Positions 40,236-47,455 of a stretch of 64,000 bases of DNA are shown piece by piece. The notes beneath the pieces were generated by a model, which was not told the origin of the DNA, ran no database searches, and saw nothing but the letters and a program-made list of their open reading frames with translations. Source of the DNA: DATMRS01 sp035566015 (GTDB lineage: Bacteria > Pseudomonadota > Alphaproteobacteria > Sphingomonadales > Sphingomonadaceae); contig DATMRS010000020.1 of assembly GCA_035566015.1 (NCBI GenBank), forward strand, positions 1 to 64,000. The letters run 5' to 3'. The position numbers and the translations under genes were made by a program. The number at the start of each line of letters is the position of its first letter. The stretch's first letter is position 1.

Positions 40236-40853
40236 TCAGACATGGGCGAAGATATCCACCTCGGGCCAGCCCGCGAGATCGAGGGCGGCGCGATGGGGCA
40301 GGAAATCGAAACAGGCCTGGGCCAGCGCGGCACGCCCTTCGCGCGCCAGCCGTTCATCAAGCTTCTCCTTGAGCTGATGGAGATAGCGCACGTCGGACGC
40401 CGCATAGTCGCGCTGCGCATCGCTCAGCACGGGCGCGCCCCAGTCGGAGGTCTGCTGCGCCTTGGAGATATCGATCGAGAGCAGTTCGCGCACCAGCTCC
40501 TTCAGGCCATGGCGATCGGTATAGGTACGCACGAGCCGGGAGGCCGTCTTGGTGCAATAGACCGGCGCCGCGACGACGCCGATATAATATTGGATCGCGG
40601 CGAGATCGAATCGCGCGAAATGATAGAGCTTGAGCCGCGCCGGATCGGCGAGCACGCGGCGCAGCACCGGCGCGGCATAGTCGCTGCCGGGGCGGAAGCG
40701 CACGAGATGCTCGTCACCCCGCCCATCGGAAATCTGGACGACGCAGAGCCGGTCGCGCGGGGTGAGGAGCCCCATCGTTTCGGTGTCGACCGCGACCGGG
40801 CCGGGCGCGAGGACGCCTTCGGGCAGGTCCTCTTCATGGAGATGCACTGTCAT
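40236..40853 (-). CDS. rnd: Ribonuclease D-like 3'-5' exonuclease
   Basis: 205 residues from ATG at 40853, so only the exonuclease domain is present and the HRDC domains of E. coli RNase D are missing. DEDDy motifs: Exo I VAVDTETMGLL, Exo II LYHFARFDLAAIQYY, Exo III YAASDVRYLHQL. The short form is common in alphaproteobacteria. It acts on tRNA 3' ends or other small RNAs by family. It precedes lptC on the same strand with a 23-bp gap. Confidence 0.88.
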   Translation of the reverse strand: MTVHLHEEDLPEGVLAPGPVAVDTETMGLLTPRDRLCVVQISDGRGDEHLVRFRPGSDYAAPVLRRVLADPARLKLYHFARFDLAAIQYYIGVVAAPVYCTKTASRLVRTYTDRHGLKELVRELLSIDISKAQQTSDWGAPVLSDAQRDYAASDVRYLHQLKEKLDERLAREGRAALAQACFDFLPHRAALDLAGWPEVDIFAHV

Positions 40854-40885
40854 GCTCCCGCGCATAGGCGCGCCGGCGCATGCGA

Positions 40886-41632
40886 TCAATGCGGCGCGCG
40901 CTTCTCCCGCCTGCGGCGCGCAAAGATGTTCAGTGCCTCGACCAGCGCCGAGAAGCCCATTGCCGCATAGATATAGCCCTTCGGCACATGATGGCCGAGG
41001 CCCTCGGCGATCAGCGTCATGCCGATCATGAAGAGGAAGGCGAGCGCCAGCATCACCACCGTCGGATTCCGCTCGATGAAGCGCGAGAGCGGGCCCGCCG
41101 CCGTCGCCATCACACCCACCGCGACGATCACCGCCACGAACATGATAGGCACATGATCGGTCATGCCCACCGCGGTGATGATCGAATCGATCGAGAAGAC
41201 GAGGTCGAGGAGGATGATCTGGACGATCGCCGCGCCGAACCCCACGGCCGCGGTCTTGCCGCCGTCGAACATGTCGCCTTGGGGATTGTGATCGACATTG
41301 TGATGTATTTCCTTCGTCGCCTTCCAGACGAGGAAGAGGCCGCCCGCGATGAGAATCAGGTCGCGCCACGAAACGCCGTGGCCGGCAATTGCGAAGATCG
41401 GCGTCGTCAGCGTGACGATGAAGGCGACGAAACTCAGCAGCACCAGGCGGAGACCGAGCGCGAGGCCGATGCCCACGCCGCGGGCCTTGGCGCGCATCGC
41501 CTCGGGCAGCTTGTTCGTCAGGATCGAGATGAAGATCAGATTGTCGATCCCCAGCACCACTTCCATGGTGATGAGAGCCGCGATCGCGGCCCAGTTGGCG
41601 GGATCGGCGAAGATGGCGAAGATATCCGTCAT
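40886..41632 (-). CDS. TerC family membrane protein
   Basis: 248 residues from ATG at 41632, about seven membrane helices. TerC motifs: MEVVLGIDNLIFISILTNKL and VQIILLDLVFSIDSIITAVGM, each with acidic residues inside a helix that likely handle a divalent metal. Family members export manganese or load metal onto secreted enzymes, or confer tellurite resistance. I looked for a yybP-type manganese riboswitch upstream and saw none. Alphaproteobacterial members are usually annotated as TerC/Alx-like. Confidence 0.9.
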   Translation of the reverse strand: MTDIFAIFADPANWAAIAALITMEVVLGIDNLIFISILTNKLPEAMRAKARGVGIGLALGLRLVLLSFVAFIVTLTTPIFAIAGHGVSWRDLILIAGGLFLVWKATKEIHHNVDHNPQGDMFDGGKTAAVGFGAAIVQIILLDLVFSIDSIITAVGMTDHVPIMFVAVIVAVGVMATAAGPLSRFIERNPTVVMLALAFLFMIGMTLIAEGLGHHVPKGYIYAAMGFSALVEALNIFARRRREKRAPH

Positions 41633-41879
41633 GCTCCGCGCTGTGCCGGGCGACGCGACTCGCCGCAACCGGAAATCGCCCGATTGCAACGGCCCGTCCG
41701 ATTCATCGGCCGTTCAGCCGCCGACATGTGCGGGATCGAGTCGAAACTGCTCGCAAGACAGGCAAATTTGGGCTATGTCGATTCACTGGCGTACTGTGGT
41801 TTACGCCAAGGGTTCGCGGCCGTCGCCCGGTCCGCGTGACTTTGCGACGGTGATGGCGAGTGGGAAAGACGTTTCAGGC

Positions 41880-42635
41880 ATGAGTTTCGATAGAGGGCGC
41901 CGCGGCCAGCGCGGTGGCAGGGACAAGCGCGACAGCTTCGGCGGCGACGATAATTACGGCGGCGGTTATGGCGGCGGCGGCTTCGGTGGCGGCGATCGCT
42001 TCGGCGGCGGTGGTGGCTATGGCGGCGGTGATCGCTTCGGCGGCGGCGGCGGCGGTGGCTATCGCGGCGGTGGCGGCGGCTTTGGCGGCGGTGGCGGCTT
42101 CGGCGGTGGCGGGCGCGGCGGCATGCCCGCCCAGGTCATCGGCGAAGGCAAGGGCGTCGTCAAATTCTTCAATGGCCAGAAGGGCTTCGGCTTCATCGTC
42201 CGTGACGATGGCGGCGAGGATGTGTTCGTCCACATCTCGGCAGTCGAGCAGGCGGGGCTTACCGGTCTTGCCGAGGGTCAGCCGCTTGAGTTCACGCTCG
42301 TCGATCGCGGCGGGCGCGTCTCGGCGACCGATCTCAAGATCGAGGGCGAGCCGCTCCCGGTCGAGGATCGCGGCCCGCGCGATCGCGGCACAGCCGGCGG
42401 CCCGCAGCGGCAGTTGACCGGTGAAAAGGCGTCCGGAACGGTCAAGTTCTTCAACGCGATGAAGGGTTTCGGCTTCATTCAGCGCGATGACGGCCAGCCC
42501 GACGCCTTCGTCCACATCTCCGCGGTCGAACGCGCGGGCATGACCAACCTCAACGAGGGTGATCGGCTCGAGTTCGAACTGGAAGTCGATCGCCGCGGCA
42601 AGCACGCCGCGGTCAACCTGATCGCGATCCAGTAA
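41880..42635 (+). CDS. Cold-shock protein with Gly-rich arm and two CSD domains
   Basis: 251 residues from ATG at 41880. An Arg/Lys start (FDRGRRGQRGGRDKRD) leads into about 65 residues of Gly/Phe/Tyr repeats of the type GGGGYGGGDRFGGG. Two cold-shock domains follow: GVVKFFNGQKGFGFIVRDDG near residue 98 and GTVKFFNAMKGFGFIQRDDG near 186, each with RNP1 (KGFGFI) and RNP2 (VFVHIS, AFVHIS). It should bind RNA or ssDNA as a chaperone; the glycine arm may drive condensation. Preceded by a 247-bp region without genes, a likely long leader. Confidence 0.92.
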   Translation: MSFDRGRRGQRGGRDKRDSFGGDDNYGGGYGGGGFGGGDRFGGGGGYGGGDRFGGGGGGGYRGGGGGFGGGGGFGGGGRGGMPAQVIGEGKGVVKFFNGQKGFGFIVRDDGGEDVFVHISAVEQAGLTGLAEGQPLEFTLVDRGGRVSATDLKIEGEPLPVEDRGPRDRGTAGGPQRQLTGEKASGTVKFFNAMKGFGFIQRDDGQPDAFVHISAVERAGMTNLNEGDRLEFELEVDRRGKHAAVNLIAIQ

Positions 42636-42656
42636 GCCACCGAGAATAACGGAAAC

Positions 42657-42688
42657 AGCCGGCCCGTAGTGATACGGGTCGGCTTTTT
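42657..42688 (+). terminator. Rho-independent terminator after the cold-shock gene
   Basis: Twelve-bp stem AGCCGGCCCGTA/TACGGGTCGGCT (one G-T pair), GTGA loop, then TTTTT. It is the cleanest intrinsic terminator in the window. Confidence 0.9.
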
Positions 42689-42710
42689 CACGCCCGCGAT
42701 CGCCTCACCG

Positions 42711-43027
42711 CTATTCTTGCGCAGGCGGGTCCACGCCGGCCGCCCCGTCCCCACGAACATCGGAATCGCGGCGTGCGGGATCGAGATGCACCCAGGCCGC
42801 CGGGTCGCGCAGCCGGCCCGCGCGCGGCGGCGGCACCTCGCCTTCCTCGTCGGGGCCATGGCTGGGGACCTTCGGCACCATATGAATCAGATGCAGCCGT
42901 TCCTCGACACGGCGACACCGCGCCCGAGCCGATTTGCGATCTCGGTCGGCGGCAAGCCTTCCAGCGCGCGCAGCCGATCGAGCTCTTCGCCTGTCCAGGG
43001 TGCGCCGTGGGTTTCGGGTCCCGTCAT
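42711..43027 (-). pseudogene. Frameshifted small helix-turn-helix DNA-binding protein
   Basis: From ATG at 43027 the frame encodes MTGPETHGAPWTGEE, LDRLRALEGLPPTEIANRLGR, then runs into a stop at 42887. Another frame, joined at about 42905-42915, continues sensibly as EERLHLIHMVPKVPS, HGPDEEGEVPPPRAGRLRD, PAAWVHLDPARRDSDV and ends at 42711. Together they give one about 105-residue protein with a helix-turn-helix (PPTEIANRLGR) and a conserved-looking tail, with one base missing or two extra at the joint. Either a real mutation or a sequencing error. Confidence 0.6.
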
Positions 43028-43135
43028 CGCCGATGCTCCTTCGCCTTGGCCCATCAACCTTCCTGCAAGGTGCGGCGTTCCACCCCGGAGCCACCCCACC
43101 CCCTAGTGCGTTGGCGACGGGCAAGGAGATGAGAT

Positions 43136-43318
43136 ATGCCAGCGAAATCGAAGAAGCAGCAGATGGCGGCAGGCGCGGCGCTGGCCGCCAAGCGCGGCGA
43201 GAAACCCAAATCGAGTCTCAAGGGCGCATCGAAGCAGATGGAAGAATCGATGACCGAAAAGGAGCTCGATAAGATGGCCAGCACCAAGCGCAAGAAGCTG
43301 CCGACCAAGAAGAGCTGA
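43136..43318 (+). CDS. DUF3008 family small basic protein
   Basis: 60 residues: PAKSKKQQMAAGAALAAKRG, KPKSSLKGASKQMEESM, TEKELDKMASTKRKKLPTKK. This is the conserved DUF3008 form, Lys-rich and helical, of unknown role and common in alphaproteobacteria. CAAGGAGATGAG provides the ribosome site. Possibly nucleic-acid binding by charge. Confidence 0.85.
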   Translation: MPAKSKKQQMAAGAALAAKRGEKPKSSLKGASKQMEESMTEKELDKMASTKRKKLPTKKS

Positions 43319-43339
43319 AGGCGCGGCCGTTTCGCCGCC

Positions 43340-45586
43340 TCAAGCGGTGGCGAGATCAGCCTGCTTGACGGGCAGGTCGCGGACGCGCTTCCCCGTCGCG
43401 TCGAAGATCGCATTGGTGAGCGCCGGGATGATCGGGGGCAGCGCCGGCTCGCCCAGCCCTGTCGGCGAGTGCGGCGTACGCAGGAAATGCACGTCGATCT
43501 CGGGCGTCTGGTTGATGCGTGGCAGCGGATATTCGTCGAAATTGGCCTGGGTGATGCGGCCCTTCTCCAGCGTGACCGCCAGCCCTAGCGTCTGGCCGAT
43601 GCCGTCGATCACCGATCCCTCGCATTGGTGGAGCGCACCGCTGGGATTGACGATCGTCGATCCGACGTCGCCGACCACCCAGACATTGTGGACCTTGACC
43701 TCGCCCGCCTCGTTCACGCTCGCCTTCACCACCTCGGCGAAATAGCCGAGATGCGACCAGTAATAAGCAAGGCCGTAGCCGGTACGCGCCTCGCGCGACC
43801 GTTTGCGCCAGCCCGATCGTTCGGCGACCAGTTCGATCACCGCCTTCATCCGGCCGGTATCGTAAGCGGGCGGATGTGCGAAAAGCCCCGGCCCCTTCCG
43901 CGGTGTCAGCGGCAGGGTGCGTGGCTCGCCCATCAGCGCGATCGCAAAGTCCACCGGGTCCTTGCCCGCCGCGTGCGCCAGTTCGTCGGTGAAGGAATTG
44001 AGGACATAGGACAGCGAATTGCTGCCCGGCGCGCGCATCGCGCCCGTGGGCACGTTGAGCGGCATCGTCGAAAGCTCCATCGTGAGATGGGGAACGAGAT
44101 TGGCGGGATAATCGTCGGGTGACGGATTGCCGAAGCGGATGACCTTGCCGTCAGGCTCGGTGAAGGAGGTGAACCGGCTCTTCCACGCGATCAGCCGGCC
44201 TTCCTTGTCGACGCCGCCCCACATGCGATGGAAGCCGCCGGGCCGATAGAAATCATGCTGGAAATCGTCGGCGCGGCTCCAGACGAGCTTGACCGGCGCA
44301 TTCACCATTTTCGAGATAAGCGCCGCCTCGGCCATATAATCGTTCATCAGCCGACGGCCGAAGCCGCCGCCACAGCGCGTCATGTTTATCACGATCTTGT
44401 CGGGCGCGATTCCCAGCGTGGACGCGACGATCTGGCGTCCCGCCCCCGGCCGCTGCGTAGGCGCCCAGATCTCGACGCTGCCATTCGCGTAATGGGCGGT
44501 GCAATTTTGCGGCTCGAGATTGGCGTGCGCGAGGAAGGGATAGGTGTATCGCGCCTCCACCGTCTTGAACGCGCCTTTGAGCGCCGCATCGACGTCGCCG
44601 TCCTTGCGCACCACCTTATGCGCCGGCTGTGCGCTGAGCTTCGCCTCCTCGGCGGCAAAGGCGGCATCGCTCTCCGCCGCCGCCGGGCCCTCATTCCATT
44701 CGACGCGCAGCTTCTCGCGCGCGGCATTGGCGCGCCACAGGCTGTCGGCGACGATCGCGACGCCGCCCAGCACGCCTTCGGGATCGGTGCCGCCCTCGAT
44801 CATGAAGGCATGCTTCACGCCCGGCAGGCGGCGTATCTCGTCGACATTGGCGCTCGCCACCTTGCCGCGGAACACCGGGCACTTTTCGTACACGGCGTAG
44901 AGCATGCCCGGCAGCGACACGTCGATCCCGAACAGCGGCTGGCCGGTGACGATCTTGGGATTGTCGACGCCGCCGATCGGCCGGCCGATGATCCGGAACT
45001 GCGATTCGTCCTTGAGCTTCAATGAATCGAGCGCGGGGGCCGGGAGCGCGGCAGCCGCCTCGCTCAATTCGCCATAGCCCAGCGTCCGCCCGGTGGGCCC
45101 ATGCACGACCTTGCTGTCGCGCGCCGAACAGTCGGCTACGGGCACGCCCCAGCGCGTCGCGGCCGCCGAAATCAGCATCGCGCGGCCCGCTGCGCCCATA
45201 CGGCGCAGCGGTTCCCAGTTGAGCGGCATCGCGAAGCTGCCGCCCGCGAACTGCGGCTCATATTTGTCTTCGGCCCGCGCCTGCTCGATACGGACATCCT
45301 TCCAGTTGGCGTCCAGTTCCTCGGCGACGAGCATCGGCAGCGATGTCTTGACCCCTTGGCCGATCTCCGGATTCTTCGAGGTGATGGTGATGATGCCGTC
45401 TGGGGCGATGCGCACATAGATGTTGAGCACGCCGCCCGTTCCGGCCTTCGTCTGCGCAGCCGCGGGCACCTCCAGCTTCAGCCCGAGAAGCAGGCCGCCG
45501 CCGATCGCCAGGCCCGCCTTGAAGAAATCGCGGCGTGAACTGGCGAACGACGCCTCATTCCGATCGATCTGCTGAAGCCCAGACAT
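43340..45586 (-). CDS. Molybdopterin-binding hydroxylase subunit, IorB/aldehyde dehydrogenase type, Tat-exported
   Basis: 748 residues from ATG at 45586. The N-terminus has a twin-arginine signal SSRRDFFKAGLAIGGGLLLG, so it is exported folded to the periplasm. The body is the large subunit of the xanthine oxidase superfamily in the IorB arrangement: TITSKNPEIGQGVKTSLPML, GGSFAMPLNWEPLRRMGAAG, RCGGGFGRRLMNDYMAEAAL, GAMRAPGSNSLSYVLNSF, GLGEPALPPIIPAL with the active-site Glu near the end. It hydroxylates aldehydes or N-heterocycles. The divergent 2Fe-2S gene encodes its partner. Confidence 0.9.
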   Translation of the reverse strand: MSGLQQIDRNEASFASSRRDFFKAGLAIGGGLLLGLKLEVPAAAQTKAGTGGVLNIYVRIAPDGIITITSKNPEIGQGVKTSLPMLVAEELDANWKDVRIEQARAEDKYEPQFAGGSFAMPLNWEPLRRMGAAGRAMLISAAATRWGVPVADCSARDSKVVHGPTGRTLGYGELSEAAAALPAPALDSLKLKDESQFRIIGRPIGGVDNPKIVTGQPLFGIDVSLPGMLYAVYEKCPVFRGKVASANVDEIRRLPGVKHAFMIEGGTDPEGVLGGVAIVADSLWRANAAREKLRVEWNEGPAAAESDAAFAAEEAKLSAQPAHKVVRKDGDVDAALKGAFKTVEARYTYPFLAHANLEPQNCTAHYANGSVEIWAPTQRPGAGRQIVASTLGIAPDKIVINMTRCGGGFGRRLMNDYMAEAALISKMVNAPVKLVWSRADDFQHDFYRPGGFHRMWGGVDKEGRLIAWKSRFTSFTEPDGKVIRFGNPSPDDYPANLVPHLTMELSTMPLNVPTGAMRAPGSNSLSYVLNSFTDELAHAAGKDPVDFAIALMGEPRTLPLTPRKGPGLFAHPPAYDTGRMKAVIELVAERSGWRKRSREARTGYGLAYYWSHLGYFAEVVKASVNEAGEVKVHNVWVVGDVGSTIVNPSGALHQCEGSVIDGIGQTLGLAVTLEKGRITQANFDEYPLPRINQTPEIDVHFLRTPHSPTGLGEPALPPIIPALTNAIFDATGKRVRDLPVKQADLATA

Positions 45587-45726
45587 CCATACCCTCTTCC
45601 GCCATCCGCGCCGGCCGCTGCCGCGCCGGGCTGTTCTCACATCTCCTGTACCATGTATTGCGTGGATGCAATTGCGGAACAATAATGATAGGCGCCTTCT
45701 CCGAAAGAATGAGCGAGACGAGAGAG

Positions 45727-46200
45727 ATGCCCTACACGATCAAGGTGAACGGCGAGAACCGCACGGTCGATGTCGAAGGCGATACGCCTTTGCTTTGGGT
45801 GCTCCGCGACGTCCTCGATCTCAAGGGCTCCAAATTCGGCTGCGGCGCGGGCCTCTGCGGCGCCTGTTCGGTACATTTGGATGGCGAGTTGACGCGATCT
45901 TGCGTCACGCCGGTCGAATCGGTGGGATCGCAGGCGGTCACGACGATCGAGGGGATCAGCGCCTCGCCTGTCGGCCGCCGCCTTCAGGAGGCGTGGATCG
46001 AGCTTGACGTTCCCCAGTGCGGCTATTGCCAGGCGGGTCAGATCGTCGCCGCCACCGCGCTGCTCTCCGCCAATCCCCGCCCCACCGATGCGGAGATAGA
46101 CGACGCGATGGTCGGCAATCTCTGCCGCTGCGCGACCTATGTCCGTATCCGGCGCGCGATCAAGAAGGCCTCCGGCCAGCCGATCGCCCAGGAGGCCTGA
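45727..46200 (+). CDS. 2Fe-2S subunit of the molybdenum hydroxylase, IorA type
   Basis: 157 residues from ATG at 45727; ATGs at 45709 and 45685 in the same frame are alternatives. First plant-type cluster: KFGCGAGLCGACSVHLDGE with a fourth Cys in RSCVTPV. Second cluster: QCGYCQAGQIVAATALL and NLCRCATYVRIRRAI. It passes electrons from the molybdenum subunit. In IorAB-type pairs the acceptor is usually a c-type cytochrome; none is adjacent here. It diverges from the large-subunit gene, which is unusual because these are normally co-directional. Confidence 0.92.
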   Translation: MPYTIKVNGENRTVDVEGDTPLLWVLRDVLDLKGSKFGCGAGLCGACSVHLDGELTRSCVTPVESVGSQAVTTIEGISASPVGRRLQEAWIELDVPQCGYCQAGQIVAATALLSANPRPTDAEIDDAMVGNLCRCATYVRIRRAIKKASGQPIAQEA

Positions 46201-46213
46201 ACCGCCCGGCGGC

Positions 46214-46714
46214 TCAGAATGGGCCGTGGGTGTTGATCGACGTGTCGGGTATCGGCTGCAGCGCGTCCCAATGTTCGGCGAGTTTGCCGTCCTTCACCCG
46301 GAAGATGTCCACCGCGACCAGCCCCTTCGTGCCCGGTTGCCGGACGAGGTGGTGGTGGAGCACCACCAGATCGCCCTCGGCGATGACATGCTTGATCGTC
46401 CGCTGCGGCCCGCCTTTCGACCAGTCATGCTTTTCAAGGTAGTCGATCGCGGACTGGCGATCGCCCTTCACCGTCGGATCATGATCGACATAATCGGGCG
46501 CGACATATTTCATGATCGCCTCGACCGGCTTGTGATCGTCGAAGGCGAGACGATCGAAGGCGAGCACCACCTCCTTCGGCGTCATCGATTCAGCCTCCAC
46601 CGCGGCATAATGCGCCTTGTTGCGCGGCCCGTGCGCGGATGTCGTCCACGCCTCCAGCGATATCGGCGCCGCGATTCCCGCGATCACGCACAGCGCATGA
46701 ACCCAACCTCGCAT
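46214..46714 (-). CDS. Secreted SnoaL-like/NTF2-fold protein
   Basis: 166 residues from ATG at 46714, with a signal peptide (WVHALCVIAGIAAPISLEA). The rest is a SnoaL-like domain: VVLAFDRLAFDDHKPVEAIM, YVAPDYVDHDPTVKGDRQSA, LVVLHHHLVRQPGTKGLVAV, DGKLAEHWDALQPIPDTS. This subgroup, with the D-H-D-P and H-W-D motifs, is often annotated as predicted SnoaL-like aldol condensation enzymes. Its location next to a periplasmic molybdenum hydroxylase and exported form suggest a joint periplasmic role. Confidence 0.8.
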   Translation of the reverse strand: MRGWVHALCVIAGIAAPISLEAWTTSAHGPRNKAHYAAVEAESMTPKEVVLAFDRLAFDDHKPVEAIMKYVAPDYVDHDPTVKGDRQSAIDYLEKHDWSKGGPQRTIKHVIAEGDLVVLHHHLVRQPGTKGLVAVDIFRVKDGKLAEHWDALQPIPDTSINTHGPF

Positions 46715-46749
46715 CTTTCTCTCCCTTCTTGTCCCTTGGTTCCAGCCGC

Positions 46750-47244
46750 TCACCGGCCGCGCTGATCCCCGCCGAACAGCCGGCGCAGGCCCGCCGACGA
46801 GGGATCGCCATTGTCGCAGGCGAGCATCGGCAGGAAGCGATCGAGGTGCCCCACCGCAATCAGCCCATTCAGGCCGACGACGACGAAACCGACGCCGACG
46901 CTGAACGCATCGCCGTTCGCGATAATGTTGAGCTGCGCGATGCACAGCGAAACCGGAAACGCCACCACCGCTGCGAGCGGAACGAAGCGGTTGGCGAGAA
47001 ACGCCAGGCCCGTGACCAGCTCAATGCCCTTGACGACGGCGAACAGGCGCGAATCGATCAACGCCTTGATCAACTCGTGCGAAAGCGGTGACGACCCCGA
47101 TGGCTGCGGGAAGAAGGTGAAAAAATAATTCAACCCGTTGTAAAGGAACCACCCGCCGAAGAAGAACTGCGCGGCATAGACAATCACCATGAAGACGCGG
47201 CCTTCGGGCATATCACGCCGAAACTCGGCTTTCTCGCTGGCCAT
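46750..47244 (-). CDS. DoxX family membrane protein
   Basis: 164 residues and four membrane helices: FMVIVYAAQFFFGGWFLYNG, LFAVVKGIELVTGLAFLANR, LAAVVAFPVSLCIAQLNII, VGVGFVVVGLNGLIAVG. The G-x-E-L-V-x-G motif fits DoxX. Such proteins are poorly known subunits of oxidase or redox complexes. It is read leftward, 35 bp before the secreted SnoaL-like gene, and diverges from the TonB-dependent receptor. Confidence 0.8.
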   Translation of the reverse strand: MASEKAEFRRDMPEGRVFMVIVYAAQFFFGGWFLYNGLNYFFTFFPQPSGSSPLSHELIKALIDSRLFAVVKGIELVTGLAFLANRFVPLAAVVAFPVSLCIAQLNIIANGDAFSVGVGFVVVGLNGLIAVGHLDRFLPMLACDNGDPSSAGLRRLFGGDQRGR

Positions 47245-47379
47245 ATCCCATCCTCTCCTTCATCCTGTTTCAATAGTGCCGTCCGGCTTTTTTCCGATCC
47301 GGATTCATCACTTATACGCCGACACTTCGCCGTGCCGCCAATCGCTCTGCCGCCGTCCACGCTTCGGCGATGTCGCCGA

Positions 47380-47407
47380 TTGAATATCGTAGGCATATTG
47401 GTATAAC
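47380..47407 (+). promoter_or_regulatory. Possible promoter of the TonB-dependent receptor gene
   Basis: TTGAAT (47380-47385) and TATAAC (47402-47407) with 16 bp between, about 49 bp before the receptor start, in an AT-rich patch. ATTG/CAAT arms flank the -10 box. Assigned by consensus only. Confidence 0.4.
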
Positions 47408-47455
47408 AATCTTGTAGCCTCCACAAAATGGGTGGCGCGCATGGGAGGGAAATGG

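Noticed and set aside
41633..41879. Manganese (yybP-type) riboswitch before terC or a coding gene before the cold-shock protein
   Set aside because: No conserved riboswitch core could be traced, and open frames here look like non-coding GC-rich sequence. It is more likely a leader region.
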